Assembly (NCBI GenBank): GCA_018241125.1
Contig: JAFEEL010000009.1
Span: forward strand, 1-64,000
Source of the DNA: Pseudomonadota bacterium
GTDB lineage: Bacteria > Pseudomonadota > Gammaproteobacteria > Xanthomonadales > Xanthomonadaceae
Direction of reading: 5' to 3'
Length of the DNA: 64,000 nt
Position numbers and translations under genes: made by a program. Under the pieces are notes generated by a model. The model was not told the DNA's origin, searched no databases, and saw nothing but the letters and a program-made list of their open reading frames with translations. How positions within the stretch are numbered: the stretch's first letter is position 1; each line of letters starts with the position of its first letter. Shown here piece after piece: positions 30,901 through 42,300 of this stretch.

Positions 30901-31208
30901 AACTCGACGGTGACCACGGCCGCGCCGGGGCGGCTGGTCGAGTAGACGTGCTTGACGCCCTCGATCTGCGCGAGCTTGAGCTCCAGCGGCGTGGCGACCA
31001 GTTGTTCGACCTCGCGTGCGCTCGCGCCCGGAAACGGCACGAACACGTTGGCCATGGTCACATCGATCTGCGGCTCTTCTTCGCGCGGGGTGACCAGTAC
31101 CGCCGCCAAGCCCAACAACAGCGCCAGCAGCGCCAGCAACGGCGTCAGCGGGTCGGCCTGGAAGGCCGCGGCGATGCGGCCCGAAAGCCCGAGGCGCGGC
31201 TCAGTCAT
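27978..31208 (-). CDS. RND-family efflux permease of the BigR-linked operon
   Basis: 1076 residues with the complete 12-helix RND layout. The N terminus is preceded by a longer cytoplasmic stretch than in AcrB (LGLSGRIAAAFQADPLTPLLALLALLLG). Helix 4 carries the double aspartate in GILVDDAIVIVENIH (D422, D423). Helix 10 reads GIIVRNSILLVDFID, with arginine R983 where AcrB has the relay lysine K940. Its ATG lies 8 bp inside the adaptor gene, so the two are translationally coupled. The substrate is unknown; the context (BigR, persulfide dioxygenase-like enzyme, DUF2892 protein) suggests sulfur-species stress. Confidence 0.92.
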   Translation of the reverse strand: MTEPRLGLSGRIAAAFQADPLTPLLALLALLLGLAAVLVTPREEEPQIDVTMANVFVPFPGASAREVEQLVATPLELKLAQIEGVKHVYSTSRPGAAVVTVEFTVGVPRQAALVRLYNQVYSNQDWMPPGVGVGPPVVKPKGIDDVPVMSLTLWTDDPQRSASDLGQIAHTLESELQRIPGTRDIYTIGAPEPVVAVTLDAGKLAGYGLTVPDLAQSLQAANAVRQIGDRVGGDRAVPVTAGTFLSSASDVANLVIGMHGGKPIRLEDVADVRAGADIPTRYVWFDAPPERSGPRSGMAPAVTIAIAKKPGSNAADITRAVTQRLASLSGQIVPQGVHITVTRDYGQTATDKATKLIEKLVFATGCVVLLVLFALGRREALVVGTAVVLTLALTLFASTMMGFTLNRVSLFALIFSIGILVDDAIVIVENIHRHLQRGATSLREAIPAAVDEVGGPTILATLTVIAALLPMAFVTGLMGPYMRPIPINASAGMLLSLAVALVVTPWLSLKLLSRHGPGTGTPAEADPKATGSRLHRMFERLLRPFLDPQRGRRRRLGLFATMVALVVLAAGLVVVGAVVLKMLPFDNKSEFQVVLDMPEGSTLEDTNAVLVELARAVDRVPEVLDVEGYAGTSAPINFNGLVRQYFLRDASYMGDLQVNLVDKHLRSRHSHQIALALRPALAAIGRAHGASVKLVEVPPGPPVLAPLVAEVYGPDYARARKIGRALEDRFANTKDVVDVDSTVEADAPRETLVVDRDRAAALGVPQSAIADALAAGMQGLDASFVHDGASKYPRPIRLRLPASEQATVDRLLALRVRGGDGQLVALSELVHVQPGAWDDAIWHKDLLPVVYVTGDVAGKHDSPLYGMFDLVGQLDHHRVDGVKLAQTFIAQPRDTASFAVKWDGEWQITYETFRDMGIAYAAGMILIYLLVVAQFRSYLVPLVIMAPIPLTAIGVMPGHALLGAQFTATSMIGMIALAGIIVRNSILLVDFIDLALAAGRSLEDAVIEACAVRAKPIALTAVAAMLGSLFILDDPIFNGLAVSLLFGILVSTVLTLVVIPLLYYGLKSTPADPASV

Positions 31209-32280
31209 GGTCGCCGCCGGCGCGCTGGCGACGTTCGACCAACGCCTGCAAGGCGCTCACCGGGTCACGGGCGACGATATCGCCGTCGTGCACGCCGGCC
31301 AGAATCTCGATCTGCTCGCCGAGGCGGCGGCCGACGCGTACTTGCCGCAGCTCCGGCCAACGCGTGCCGTCGAGCACGTACACCGCTGATACCTCGCCGC
31401 GCTGCACCAGCGCCGAACGCGGCAACCAGATCGACGCCTGCCCGCCGGGCAGGCTGGAGAGCAGGCGCACGCTGTCGCCCGGCTTGGGCGGGTGGGGGAG
31501 GGTGGGCAGGTCGGCGCGCACGCCCACGCTGTGCGTGGAGGGGTCGGCGGCAGGGAAGACGGTCAACGCGGACGATTGCACCTGCCGGCCGTCGGCCAGC
31601 ACGACCTGCACGGATTTTTCGGCGCGCAGCGCGGCAGCGTCGGACTCGGGCACCAGCGCCTGCGCACGCAGCGCGCCGGGTGCGTACACCGAGAGCAGCG
31701 CGCTGCCGGGGGCGACCGCCTCTCCGGGTTGCACCGTGCGGGCCTGCACGACGCCGGCGAAAGGCGCGCGCACCTGCGTGTAGTCGGCTTGCTGGCTGGC
31801 GCTGGCCAGTTGGGCCTGCGCTGCGTCGCGAGCGGCGACGGCGGCGTCACGGCTGGCGCGCAGTTGATCGATCTGCAGGCGCGAGACGAGCTGACGCTGG
31901 GCGAGCGCTTGATAGCGATCGAAGGTGGCCTGCGCCTCGTGGGCGGCCGCTTGCGCCGCCTGCAACTGCGCGCGCGCCACGTTCGCCCCCGACTGCTGTT
32001 CGACCGCGGTCAGGCGTACCAGCACGTCACCGGCTTCGACCGGATCGCCCACGTCCACGTTCACCGCCAGCACCCGCCCGCCGGTCTGTGCCGACAGGTC
32101 GGCTTGGCGAACCGCCTGCACGGTGGCGTCCCAGGAACGCCCGGATTGCGCACGGTCGGCGCGTGCCACCAGCGTATCGAGCGCCGGCGCGGAGCCGTTT
32201 GCCGGCACGTTGGTGCCGCGCCCGCAGGCGGACAGCACGAGCAGGCCGGCGAGGGCGAAGGGCGCGATCCAGTGGCGCAT
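31201..32280 (-). CDS. RND pump periplasmic adaptor lipoprotein (HlyD/MFP family)
   Basis: 359 residues. Signal peptide with lipobox LLVLSAC (cysteine about residue 19). Adaptor features: lipoyl half LSAQTGGRVLAVNVDVGDPVEAGDVLVRL, an Ala/Gln-rich helical hairpin (residues about 85-155), then YTQVRAPFAGVVQARTVQPGE and a beta-barrel. It couples the inner-membrane permease to an outer-membrane channel not encoded here. It starts 16 bp after the DUF2892 gene and overlaps the permease start. Confidence 0.92.
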   Translation of the reverse strand: MRHWIAPFALAGLLVLSACGRGTNVPANGSAPALDTLVARADRAQSGRSWDATVQAVRQADLSAQTGGRVLAVNVDVGDPVEAGDVLVRLTAVEQQSGANVARAQLQAAQAAAHEAQATFDRYQALAQRQLVSRLQIDQLRASRDAAVAARDAAQAQLASASQQADYTQVRAPFAGVVQARTVQPGEAVAPGSALLSVYAPGALRAQALVPESDAAALRAEKSVQVVLADGRQVQSSALTVFPAADPSTHSVGVRADLPTLPHPPKPGDSVRLLSSLPGGQASIWLPRSALVQRGEVSAVYVLDGTRWPELRQVRVGRRLGEQIEILAGVHDGDIVARDPVSALQALVERRQRAGGDHD

Positions 32281-32296
32281 TGCCGTCTCCGGTCGC

Positions 32297-32512
32297 TCAA
32301 CGGAAATGGCAGCCGGGCGCCGCGTCGCGGCCCACGCCCAGTGCGCGCATCACCTTGGCCGCCGGACAAAATCCGGTGAAGCTGCTCTGGATCAGGTTCA
32401 CGCCGATGAAGGCGGTGAACAGCATCCACCACGGCGAGAAGAAGTACGTCAGCGCGAGGCTGAGCAGAACCATCGTTCCGGCAAAGGCCATCACGGCGCG
32501 TTCGAGACTCAT
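32297..32512 (-). CDS. DUF2892 (YgaP-type) small membrane protein
   Basis: 71 residues with two adjacent hydrophobic helices (AVMAFAGTMVLLSLALTYFF, WWMLFTAFIGVNLIQSSF) and the family ending TGFCPAAKVMRALGV with its conserved cysteine. DUF2892 domains occur as the membrane tail of rhodaneses such as YgaP, and next to sulfide-responsive genes; the YgaV regulator of ygaP is BigR-like. First gene of the minus-strand pump operon, divergent from the BigR-like regulator. Confidence 0.88.
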   Translation of the reverse strand: MSLERAVMAFAGTMVLLSLALTYFFSPWWMLFTAFIGVNLIQSSFTGFCPAAKVMRALGVGRDAAPGCHFR

Positions 32513-32565
32513 GGCGTTCTCCAGTGGGTGACGTGGCCGCAGCCATGGATCGGCTCCGGTAGCTT

Positions 32566-32589
32566 TACATTAGAACAAACTTATATTAG
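32566..32589. promoter_or_regulatory. candidate BigR-type operator between the pump operon and its regulator
   Basis: In an AT-rich pocket of this high-GC window, TACATTAG (32566-32573) and TATATTAG (32582-32589) form a direct repeat with 16-bp spacing in the intergenic region shared by both divergent genes. BigR sites are AT-rich and overlap the promoter. A related CATTA-containing palindrome occurs before the hydrolase gene (26979-26998). Confidence 0.5.
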
Positions 32590-32687
32590 TGTCAACGCAT
32601 ATGAACCGACAAATCCCGGCTCGTCGCTTTGGCCCCGAGGCGCCCGGGCATGCTACCGTCGCGACCTCTTCCTGCCGCGTCAAACCG

Positions 32688-33026
32688 ATGCCGCGCCGAG
32701 CCAAAACCGGGCGACCGGGCTTGCAGCAGATGAGCGAGCATGCCGGCGAGGCTACGCGGCTGCTCAAGGCACTGGCGAACGAAAAGCGGCTGATGATCCT
32801 GTGCATGCTGGTCGAGGGCGAGCACAACGTCGGCGAACTCAATGCGCGTCTGGATTTGAGCCAGTCCGCCTTGTCGCAGCACCTGGCCGTGTTGCGCGAA
32901 GATGGACTGGTCGACGCCCGTCGCGACGCGCAGAGCGTGTATTACTCGCTGCCGCGGGGCGCGGCGCGGCGCATCATCGAGACCTTGCATGGACTCTATT
33001 GCGGCACCGCACGGCGCGCGCGTTGA
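32688..33026 (+). CDS. bigR: BigR/SqrR-type ArsR-family redox repressor
   Basis: 112 residues from ATG 32688; ATG 32730 and GTG 32589 are alternatives, none with a strong ribosome-binding site. A winged-helix ArsR fold is visible: LLKALANEKRLMILCMLVEGEHNVGEL, LDLSQSALSQHLAVLREDGLV and ARRDAQSVYYSL. Two cysteines occupy the sensing positions of BigR (C39 in LMILCMLVEGE, C105 in HGLYCGTA), which form an inter-helix disulfide or tetrasulfide on reaction with persulfides and release DNA. The motif LVEGE after the first cysteine is shared with Xylella BigR. Predicted to repress the divergent pump operon and itself. Confidence 0.85.
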   Translation: MPRRAKTGRPGLQQMSEHAGEATRLLKALANEKRLMILCMLVEGEHNVGELNARLDLSQSALSQHLAVLREDGLVDARRDAQSVYYSLPRGAARRIIETLHGLYCGTARRAR

Positions 33027-33130
33027 TGCCGGCGCGACGACGCGGGTCGGGGTTGCCGGCGCAAATGGTTCGCCGTCTGCAGCCAGTTGCGCTAGCGTGG
33101 GCGCAGTCGACCCCCGATTCGTGACCGCCC

Positions 33131-33646
33131 GTGAGCACCTCGTCGAGCCCGCCGATCCCCGACGACGCCGCCCTGCGCGCATTGGCGCAGCGGGCAGGGG
33201 ATCGACTGCACGCGCACCGCTGGATGCTGGCCACCGCAGAGAGCTGCACCGGCGGCTGGATCGCCAAGGCCATCACCGACGTCGCCGGCAGTTCGCAGTG
33301 GTTCGCCGGCGGCATCGTCGCTTACTCAAATGCTTTCAAGCAGGCAATGCTGGATGTGCGCGCCGGCACGCTCGCAGCGCATGGCGCGGTCAGTCGCGAA
33401 GTCGCTCTGGAAATGGCAGCCGGTGCCTTGATGCGAACCGGCGCCGATGTCGCGGTCGCCACGACCGGCATCGCCGGCCCGGGCGGGGGCAGCCCGGGCA
33501 AACCGGTCGGCACGGTGTGGATGGCCTGGGCGTGCCGCGATGGTGTGTCTGGCGCCAAGTCGTTCCATTTCGACGGCGACCGCGATCGCGTGCGCCGACA
33601 GGCAGTGGCAGCGGCGTTGGCCGGATTGCTCGACCTGCTGGCGTGA
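33131..33646 (+). CDS. pncC: nicotinamide-nucleotide amidohydrolase, CinA C-terminal type
   Basis: 171 residues from GTG 33131. It is a stand-alone CinA C-terminal domain: WMLATAESCTGGWIAKAITDVAGSS, WFAGGIVAYSNAFKQAMLDV, the GAVSREVALEMA helix, then VATTGIAGPGGGSPGKPVGTVW. The enzyme deamidates nicotinamide mononucleotide to nicotinic acid mononucleotide in NAD recycling. In many gammaproteobacteria it lies upstream of recA; here smc follows instead. Confidence 0.92.
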   Translation: MSTSSSPPIPDDAALRALAQRAGDRLHAHRWMLATAESCTGGWIAKAITDVAGSSQWFAGGIVAYSNAFKQAMLDVRAGTLAAHGAVSREVALEMAAGALMRTGADVAVATTGIAGPGGGSPGKPVGTVWMAWACRDGVSGAKSFHFDGDRDRVRRQAVAAALAGLLDLLA

Positions 33647-33731
33647 TCGGCCTGTCGGCCGGAGCGGCGATCGCAGGAGTCCTTGCGATGTCGCTGCGCG
33701 CCGCGCCGTCGGAGGCTTTCGGCGCGGCTGC

Positions 33732-33737
33732 TATACT
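33732..33737 (+). promoter_or_regulatory. -10 element upstream of smc
   Basis: TATACT at 33732-33737 lies 81 bp before the smc start codon. No good -35 is seen at 16-18 bp upstream. Confidence 0.35.
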
Positions 33738-33817
33738 TTGCCCGATGGCCCGGACGCCGCCGTTGGCGCTCGTTCCGGCCACATTCTCCGTTCCGTTTCC
33801 ACGCCCGCGCGGTGTCC

Positions 33818-36800
33818 ATGCGCCTGTCCACGATCAAGCTGTCCGGCTTCAAGTCCTTCGTCGATCCCACCACGTTGCACCTGCCCGGCAACCTCACCGG
33901 CGTGGTCGGGCCCAACGGCTGCGGCAAATCCAACATCATCGACGCGGTACGCTGGGTGATGGGTGAAAGCTCGGCCAGCCGGCTGCGTGGCGACAACCTC
34001 ACCGACGTGATTTTCGCCGGCTCTTCGGCGCGCAAGCCGGTCAGTCAGGCCACGGTGGAGTTGTTGTTCGACAACGCCGATGGCGCGGTCGGCGGCGAGT
34101 ACGCGCGCTTCAACGAGATTTCGGTCAAGCGCACGGTCAACCGCGATTCCACCAGCACCTATTACCTCAATGGCACGCGCTGCCGGCGGCGCGACATCAC
34201 CGACCTGTTCCTGGGCACCGGGCTTGGCCCGCGCAGCTATTCGATCATCGAACAAGGCACGATCTCGCAGATCATCGAGGCCCGTCCGGAAGATCTGCGC
34301 GTGTATCTGGAAGAGGCCGCCGGCATCTCCAAGTACAAGGAGCGGCGCAAGGAAACCGAATCGCGGATCAAGCAGACCCGCGAAAACCTCGAGCGCCTGA
34401 AGGACCTGCGCGAGGAAGTGGGCAAGCAACTCGAACACCTCAAGCGGCAGGCGCGACAGGCCGAGCAGTACCAACAACTGCAAGCCGACGCACAGCAACG
34501 ACAAGCGCAGTTGCACGCCTTGCAATGGCGCGCGCTGGATTCCGAGCTGAAGCGCTTGCGTGCGGAAATCTCGCGCGAGGACACTTGCCTGCAAGCCTTG
34601 CTGGCCGAACAGCGCCAGGCCGAGGCGCAGATCGAGGCCGGGCGCGCCAGCCACGCGCAGGCCGGGCAGCGCATGAACGCCGCGCAGTCGGCGGTGTATC
34701 GCGTGGGCGGAGAAATCGCCCGCGTCGAACAGCAGATCGGCCACCAGCGCGAGTTGATCCAGCGCCTGCGCGAGGCGCACGCGGTCGCGCAAACAGCGCT
34801 GGACGAGGTGTCCGAGCTGATCGCCGGCGATCAGGCGCAGCTGTCGGATGTGCGTGCCGGAATCGCCGCGATCGAGCCGGCGCTGGTCGAACTCAAACGC
34901 CAGGACACGGTGCAACAGGACGCCTTGCGCAGCGCCGAAGCCGCGCTCGGCGACTGGCAGCAGCGTTGGGACGCCTGCGCGAAGGCGCAGGCGGAAGTCT
35001 CGCGCGCCGCCGAGGTGGAACGCACCCATATCGGTCATCTGGATCGGCAGATGCTCGATGCCGCCAATCGCCGCGACAAGCTCACGGCAGAACGCGCCGG
35101 GCTGGATATCCAGGCGCTGGCCACGGCGCTGGAATCCACGCGCGCAACCCATGACGCACAGCGCGGACAGCTCGAAACGCAGACCGCCGAACTCGAATCG
35201 CGCAAGCAGGCGCTGGCCGGGTTGCAAGCAGCCGAACGCCAGCAGCAAACCGATCTGGCCGGCCTGCGCCAGCAACTGCAAGCCGCGCGCGGCAAGCTCG
35301 GGTCACTGGAAACCTTGCAGCATGCCGCGCTGGGGCAGGAATCGGGAGGCGGCCGCGCGTGGTTGAAGCAGCGAGGCCTGGACCACGCGGCGCGGCTGGG
35401 CGAGCGCTTGCAAGTCAACTCCGGCTGGGAAGTCGCGGTGGAAACCGTGCTCGCCCGGCTGCTGGAAGCGGTGGTGGTCGATGGCATGGATGCGCACCTG
35501 CCGGCATTGGCGGCGCTGGCCGATGGGCGCATCGCCTTGATGGATGCCGGCGATGGCGAACTGGCGGTGCTGCCGACCTCATTGGCCGCACAGGTGCGCG
35601 GCCCGCTGGCGGCGCGGCGGATTCTGGCGCGCGTGCACGGCGTGGAAGATGTCGCTGCCGCGCAAGCGCTGCTGCCGACGCTGGCCGATGGCGACGCCGT
35701 GGTCACCCGCGCCGGCGAGTGGATCGGCGGCGGCTGGGCGCGGGTGTTGCGCAGCGGTGAGGCGCAGCATGGCAGCTTGCTGCGCGAACGCCAGATTCAA
35801 GCCTTGCGGCTGGAAATCGCCGCGCTAGGCCAGCGCGAGGCCGAATCGGTGCAGGCGCAGGCGGGTTTTCGTGCGCGCCTGCTGGAGGCTGAACAGCGGC
35901 GCGAGGACGCCCAGCGCGCCTTGTACCTGGCCCATCGCAGCGTCGCCGAACTGGCCGGACAGGTGCAGGGCCAGCAGGGCAAGCTGGACTCGGCCAGCGC
36001 CCGCAGCCGGCAGATCGAGGGCGATATTGCACAGATCGCACAGGCCTTGCAGAAGTCGCATGCCGACGCCAGCCAGGCCCGCGCGCGTCTGGAAACCGCG
36101 GTTGCCGCCATGGGCCAGCACGAAGCGCAGCGACAAGTGCTCGAAGGCCAGCGCCGCGAACACGCGCAGCGACTGGAAGCGATGCGAACGACCGCCCGCG
36201 ATGCCCGCGAGGCCGCCCACCGCACCGCGTTGTCGCTGGAATCGCAGCGCGCCCGCGTGATCGCGCTGGAGCAATCGCTCTCGCGCATGGGCGGCCAACG
36301 CACGCAGCTGCAGGCGCGGCAGCAGGAATTATCGGCGCAGCTGGCCGAGGGCGATGCGCCGGTGCGCGCACTGGAGGCCTCCCGGCAGGCCGCCCTCGAA
36401 CAGCGCGTGCTGGTCGAGAACGATCTGGCGGTCGCGCGCCGCGCGCTGGAGGAGATCGACGCGCACATGCGGGCACTCGAGTCCACCCGCCAGCAGCGCG
36501 ATGCGCAGGCGCAGGCGCAGCGTGAAGCGATCTCCGGCCGTCGGCTGGACGAGCAGAAGTTGGCGTTGCAGGCCGCGCAACACGAGCAAGCCATCGCGCA
36601 GGCGCAACTGGATCTGCGCGAACTGGTCGCGGCGCTGGCGGAAGACGCCGATGTCGATGCCGCGCGCAAGGCGCTTGCCGATCTGGAGCTGCGGATCAAG
36701 CGGCTGGAACCGGTGAACCTCGCGGCCATTCAGGAGTACGGCGAGCAGTCCGAGCGCAAGCAGTATCTGGACGCGCAGAACGACGACCTGACCGCCGCGC

Positions 36801-37321
36801 TGGAAACGCTGGAAGGGGCGATCCGCAAGATCGACCGTGAAACCCGTGGCCGCTTCAAGGACACCTTCGACCGCGTCAACGCCGGCGTGCAGGAACTCTA
36901 CCCGCGCCTGTTCGGCGGCGGCCACGCCTATCTGGAACTGACCGGCGAGGATTTGCTCGATACCGGCGTGACCTTGATGGCGCGCCCGCCGGGCAAGCGC
37001 GTCGCGCATATCTCGTTGCTGTCCGGCGGCGAGAAGGCGATGACCGCGGTGGCGCTGGTGTTTGCCATCTTCCAGCTCAACCCGGCGCCGTTCTGCCTGC
37101 TCGACGAGGTGGACGCGCCGCTGGACGAGGCCAACGTCGAGCGCTTCTGCAACATGGTCAAGGAGATGTCGGCCAAGGTGCAGTTCCTGTTCGTTACCCA
37201 CAACAAGGGCACGATGCAGGCCGCGCAGCAGCTTTCTGGCGTGACCATGCGCGAGCCGGGCGTGTCGCGACTGGTGTCGGTGGACCTGGCCGAAGCGGCG
37301 CGCCTGGCGGGCGTGGCGTGA
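33818..37321 (+). CDS. smc: chromosome partition protein SMC
   Basis: 1167 residues from ATG 33818 (MRLSTIKLSGFKSFVD). It has an N-terminal ATPase half with Walker A GPNGCGKSN (31-39), a long coiled coil rich in Q, A, R and E, a hinge around residues 505-660 (GRIALMDAGDGELAVLP region), a second coiled coil, and a C-terminal half with the ABC signature LSGGEKAMTA (about 1068) and Walker B FCLLDEVDAPLDEANVERF. SMC forms condensin with ScpA and ScpB, which are not in the window. Most gammaproteobacteria of the enteric type use MukB instead, so SMC fits Lysobacterales. Followed by zipA and ligA. Confidence 0.96.
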   Translation: MRLSTIKLSGFKSFVDPTTLHLPGNLTGVVGPNGCGKSNIIDAVRWVMGESSASRLRGDNLTDVIFAGSSARKPVSQATVELLFDNADGAVGGEYARFNEISVKRTVNRDSTSTYYLNGTRCRRRDITDLFLGTGLGPRSYSIIEQGTISQIIEARPEDLRVYLEEAAGISKYKERRKETESRIKQTRENLERLKDLREEVGKQLEHLKRQARQAEQYQQLQADAQQRQAQLHALQWRALDSELKRLRAEISREDTCLQALLAEQRQAEAQIEAGRASHAQAGQRMNAAQSAVYRVGGEIARVEQQIGHQRELIQRLREAHAVAQTALDEVSELIAGDQAQLSDVRAGIAAIEPALVELKRQDTVQQDALRSAEAALGDWQQRWDACAKAQAEVSRAAEVERTHIGHLDRQMLDAANRRDKLTAERAGLDIQALATALESTRATHDAQRGQLETQTAELESRKQALAGLQAAERQQQTDLAGLRQQLQAARGKLGSLETLQHAALGQESGGGRAWLKQRGLDHAARLGERLQVNSGWEVAVETVLARLLEAVVVDGMDAHLPALAALADGRIALMDAGDGELAVLPTSLAAQVRGPLAARRILARVHGVEDVAAAQALLPTLADGDAVVTRAGEWIGGGWARVLRSGEAQHGSLLRERQIQALRLEIAALGQREAESVQAQAGFRARLLEAEQRREDAQRALYLAHRSVAELAGQVQGQQGKLDSASARSRQIEGDIAQIAQALQKSHADASQARARLETAVAAMGQHEAQRQVLEGQRREHAQRLEAMRTTARDAREAAHRTALSLESQRARVIALEQSLSRMGGQRTQLQARQQELSAQLAEGDAPVRALEASRQAALEQRVLVENDLAVARRALEEIDAHMRALESTRQQRDAQAQAQREAISGRRLDEQKLALQAAQHEQAIAQAQLDLRELVAALAEDADVDAARKALADLELRIKRLEPVNLAAIQEYGEQSERKQYLDAQNDDLTAALETLEGAIRKIDRETRGRFKDTFDRVNAGVQELYPRLFGGGHAYLELTGEDLLDTGVTLMARPPGKRVAHISLLSGGEKAMTAVALVFAIFQLNPAPFCLLDEVDAPLDEANVERFCNMVKEMSAKVQFLFVTHNKGTMQAAQQLSGVTMREPGVSRLVSVDLAEAARLAGVA

Positions 37322-37382
37322 GCGCGGCGGCGATTCGCGATATTCTGCGCAGATCGCAAGCGCGACAAGGACGAGGGCTGGC

Positions 37383-38171
37383 ATGAGTGACGTCGTTTTG
37401 GTGCGCCTGATCATTGCCGGCGCGTGCTTGCTGCTGATCGTGCTGATCTGGTTGCTGCGACCCGGCCGCCCCAAGCAGGGTCGGCGGGTGAGCAAGCGCG
37501 AATCCGTGGCCGATACGGGGCGCGCCGAGCCGACCTTGGGCGAGGCGCTCGAGCGCGACCTGAAGAACGACCGCGGCGGTATCGACACCGAGCGCCAGCG
37601 CGCGCCGGTGTCCGATGCCGAGCCGGCCGTCGACGATGCCGCCAGTGGCAGTCCGCCGACCGGCAACGTGCGCGCGCCGCAACCCAGCCACCCGACCCTG
37701 GGCATCCGGCAGGATGAGGCCTTCGACCGCATCGTCACCTTGTTCGTGGCCGCGCGAGCCGGGCAGGTGCTGACCGGCCCCGACCTGGTGGTCGCTGCCG
37801 AGAAGGCCGGCCTCGTGCATGGGCACATGAGCATCTACCACCGCTTGGTGGACGGCAAACCCGAAGCCGGCCCGATCTTCTCGGTGGCCAACATGGTCAA
37901 GCCCGGCACCTTCGACCTGTCCCGCCTGCAGGAATTGCGGACCCCGGGGATCAGTTTCTTCCTGACCTTGCCGGCGCCGTTGCCGCTGTCGGCGCTTGAT
38001 GCGTGGGACGCGATGCTGCCCACCGCCCAGCGCATGGCCGAACTGCTCGGCGCGATGGTGCTCGACGAGGAGCGCAACGCACTCGGTCGCCAGCGCATCG
38101 CCCACATCCGCGACGAAATGCGCGCCTACGATCGACGCCGTGAGCAGCAGACGATCCGGCCCGGAAGGTAA
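37383..38171 (+). CDS. zipA: cell division protein ZipA
   Basis: 262 residues. One N-terminal helix (LVRLIIAGACLLLIVLIWLL) is followed by a charged and Pro-rich linker (about 30-105). The C-terminal ZipA domain (about 115-250) contains HMSIYHRLVDGKPEAGPIFSVANMVKPGTFDLS and TPGISFFLTLPAPLPLSALDAWDAML. It anchors FtsZ to the membrane at mid-cell. The position directly before ligA and after smc matches other xanthomonads. Confidence 0.95.
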   Translation: MSDVVLVRLIIAGACLLLIVLIWLLRPGRPKQGRRVSKRESVADTGRAEPTLGEALERDLKNDRGGIDTERQRAPVSDAEPAVDDAASGSPPTGNVRAPQPSHPTLGIRQDEAFDRIVTLFVAARAGQVLTGPDLVVAAEKAGLVHGHMSIYHRLVDGKPEAGPIFSVANMVKPGTFDLSRLQELRTPGISFFLTLPAPLPLSALDAWDAMLPTAQRMAELLGAMVLDEERNALGRQRIAHIRDEMRAYDRRREQQTIRPGR

Positions 38172-41320
<3,149 letters not shown>

Positions 41321-41444
41321 ACGGCCGCGCCATCGTCATTTCCAGTCCGTGACGATCCGCGATACGCTCGCCGCAATGGCGCTGTGCGCGTGCAAACCCG
41401 CGCGGCAAGGCGGATCAACCCAAGGTCATCGACGGAGCGGCAGC

Positions 41445-42191
41445 ATGAACATGTTCTGGAACGGCTTGGCTCTGGCAGTGGTCGGCTTGCTCGCCGCGCC
41501 ATCGCATGCGCAAACTTATTGGCGACCGGGCGACATCTTCGTGTGCGCGTCCAGCGGATACCGGCAGAATTACTGTCCGGGCGATACCCGGCACGGGGTG
41601 ATCTTGCGGCGCCAGCTTTCGGACTCGGCCTGCGTGGAGGGGCGCACGTGGGGCTTCGACCGGCGCGGCGTGTGGGTGACCAGTGGTTGCAAGGGTGAGT
41701 TCCAGATCGTCTCGCGGCGTCCGCCGCGCCCAGCCCCGCCGCCCCCGCCACCCGGCGGTGGGCAACTGGTGGTGTGCAAGTCCAGCGGATACCAGCAGGC
41801 GTTTTGCCCGGTCGACACCCGTGGCGGCGTCTTCCTGAGTCGGCGCACGTCGTCCAGCGCTTGCGTGCGCGGTCGCAGCTGGGGTGCCGATCGCGGCGGC
41901 ATCTGGGTCGACGACGGCTGCCAGGCCGAGTTCATCGTCGGCACCGGTTGGGGCAACGGCTATCAGCCGATGCCGCCATCGGCGTTCATTCCTCCCAGCA
42001 CGATCCGCTGCGAGTCGACCGGCGGACGCGTGACCCGTTGCCCCGCACCGACCCGAGGTGGCGTGCAGATGCGCCAGCAACTGTCCAATACCACGTGCTA
42101 TGAAGGCCAGAACTGGGGTTGGGATCGGTACGGAATTTGGGTGTCGGGCGGCTGCCGCGCCGACTTCCACGTCGGCGGCTATTACCGCTGA
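41445..42191 (+). CDS. secreted protein with three DUF3011-like cysteine repeats
   Basis: 248 residues from ATG 41445, with GGAG upstream. The signal peptide ends SHAQ. The mature part has three repeats of about 55 residues, each with the pattern C-x-SxGx(R/Q)xx(F/Y/R)C-x-DTR-x-GV-x-(L/M)-x-RQLS-x-x-x-C-x-x-G-x-(S/T/N)WG-x-D-x-x-G-(I/V)WV-x-x-GC. Repeats 1 and 2 are linked by a Pro-rich hinge ([12 protein letters not shown]). Four cysteines per repeat suggest disulfides. The pattern is like DUF3011 proteins common in xanthomonads; no function is known. Transcribed alone, 124 bp after epmA. Confidence 0.82.
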   Translation: MNMFWNGLALAVVGLLAAPSHAQTYWRPGDIFVCASSGYRQNYCPGDTRHGVILRRQLSDSACVEGRTWGFDRRGVWVTSGCKGEFQIVSRRPPRPAPPPPPPGGGQLVVCKSSGYQQAFCPVDTRGGVFLSRRTSSSACVRGRSWGADRGGIWVDDGCQAEFIVGTGWGNGYQPMPPSAFIPPSTIRCESTGGRVTRCPAPTRGGVQMRQQLSNTTCYEGQNWGWDRYGIWVSGGCRADFHVGGYYR

Positions 42192-42216
42192 GCGCCGTTG
42201 GCGGGGCGTACGTGTG

Positions 42217-42240
42217 GACGGGGCTTGCCACCGCCCCGTC
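42217..42240 (+). terminator. GC-rich hairpin after the DUF3011-like gene
   Basis: GACGGGGC (42217-42224) pairs with GCCCCGTC (42233-42240) around an 8-nt loop. There is no clear U tract, so termination would be weak or need Rho. Confidence 0.4.
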
Positions 42241-42300
42241 GTCGCTTGCGCCGTCACGGCGGGGCCCGCGCGTATGATCGCGGCGAGAGGTGGCGGAGGG

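Noticed and set aside
28332..32531. A 1399-residue open frame on the + strand opposite the RND permease and adaptor genes
   Set aside because: It is a high-GC shadow: composition is dominated by H, R, Q, A and G, there are no domains, and the opposite strand encodes well-recognised proteins over the same span.
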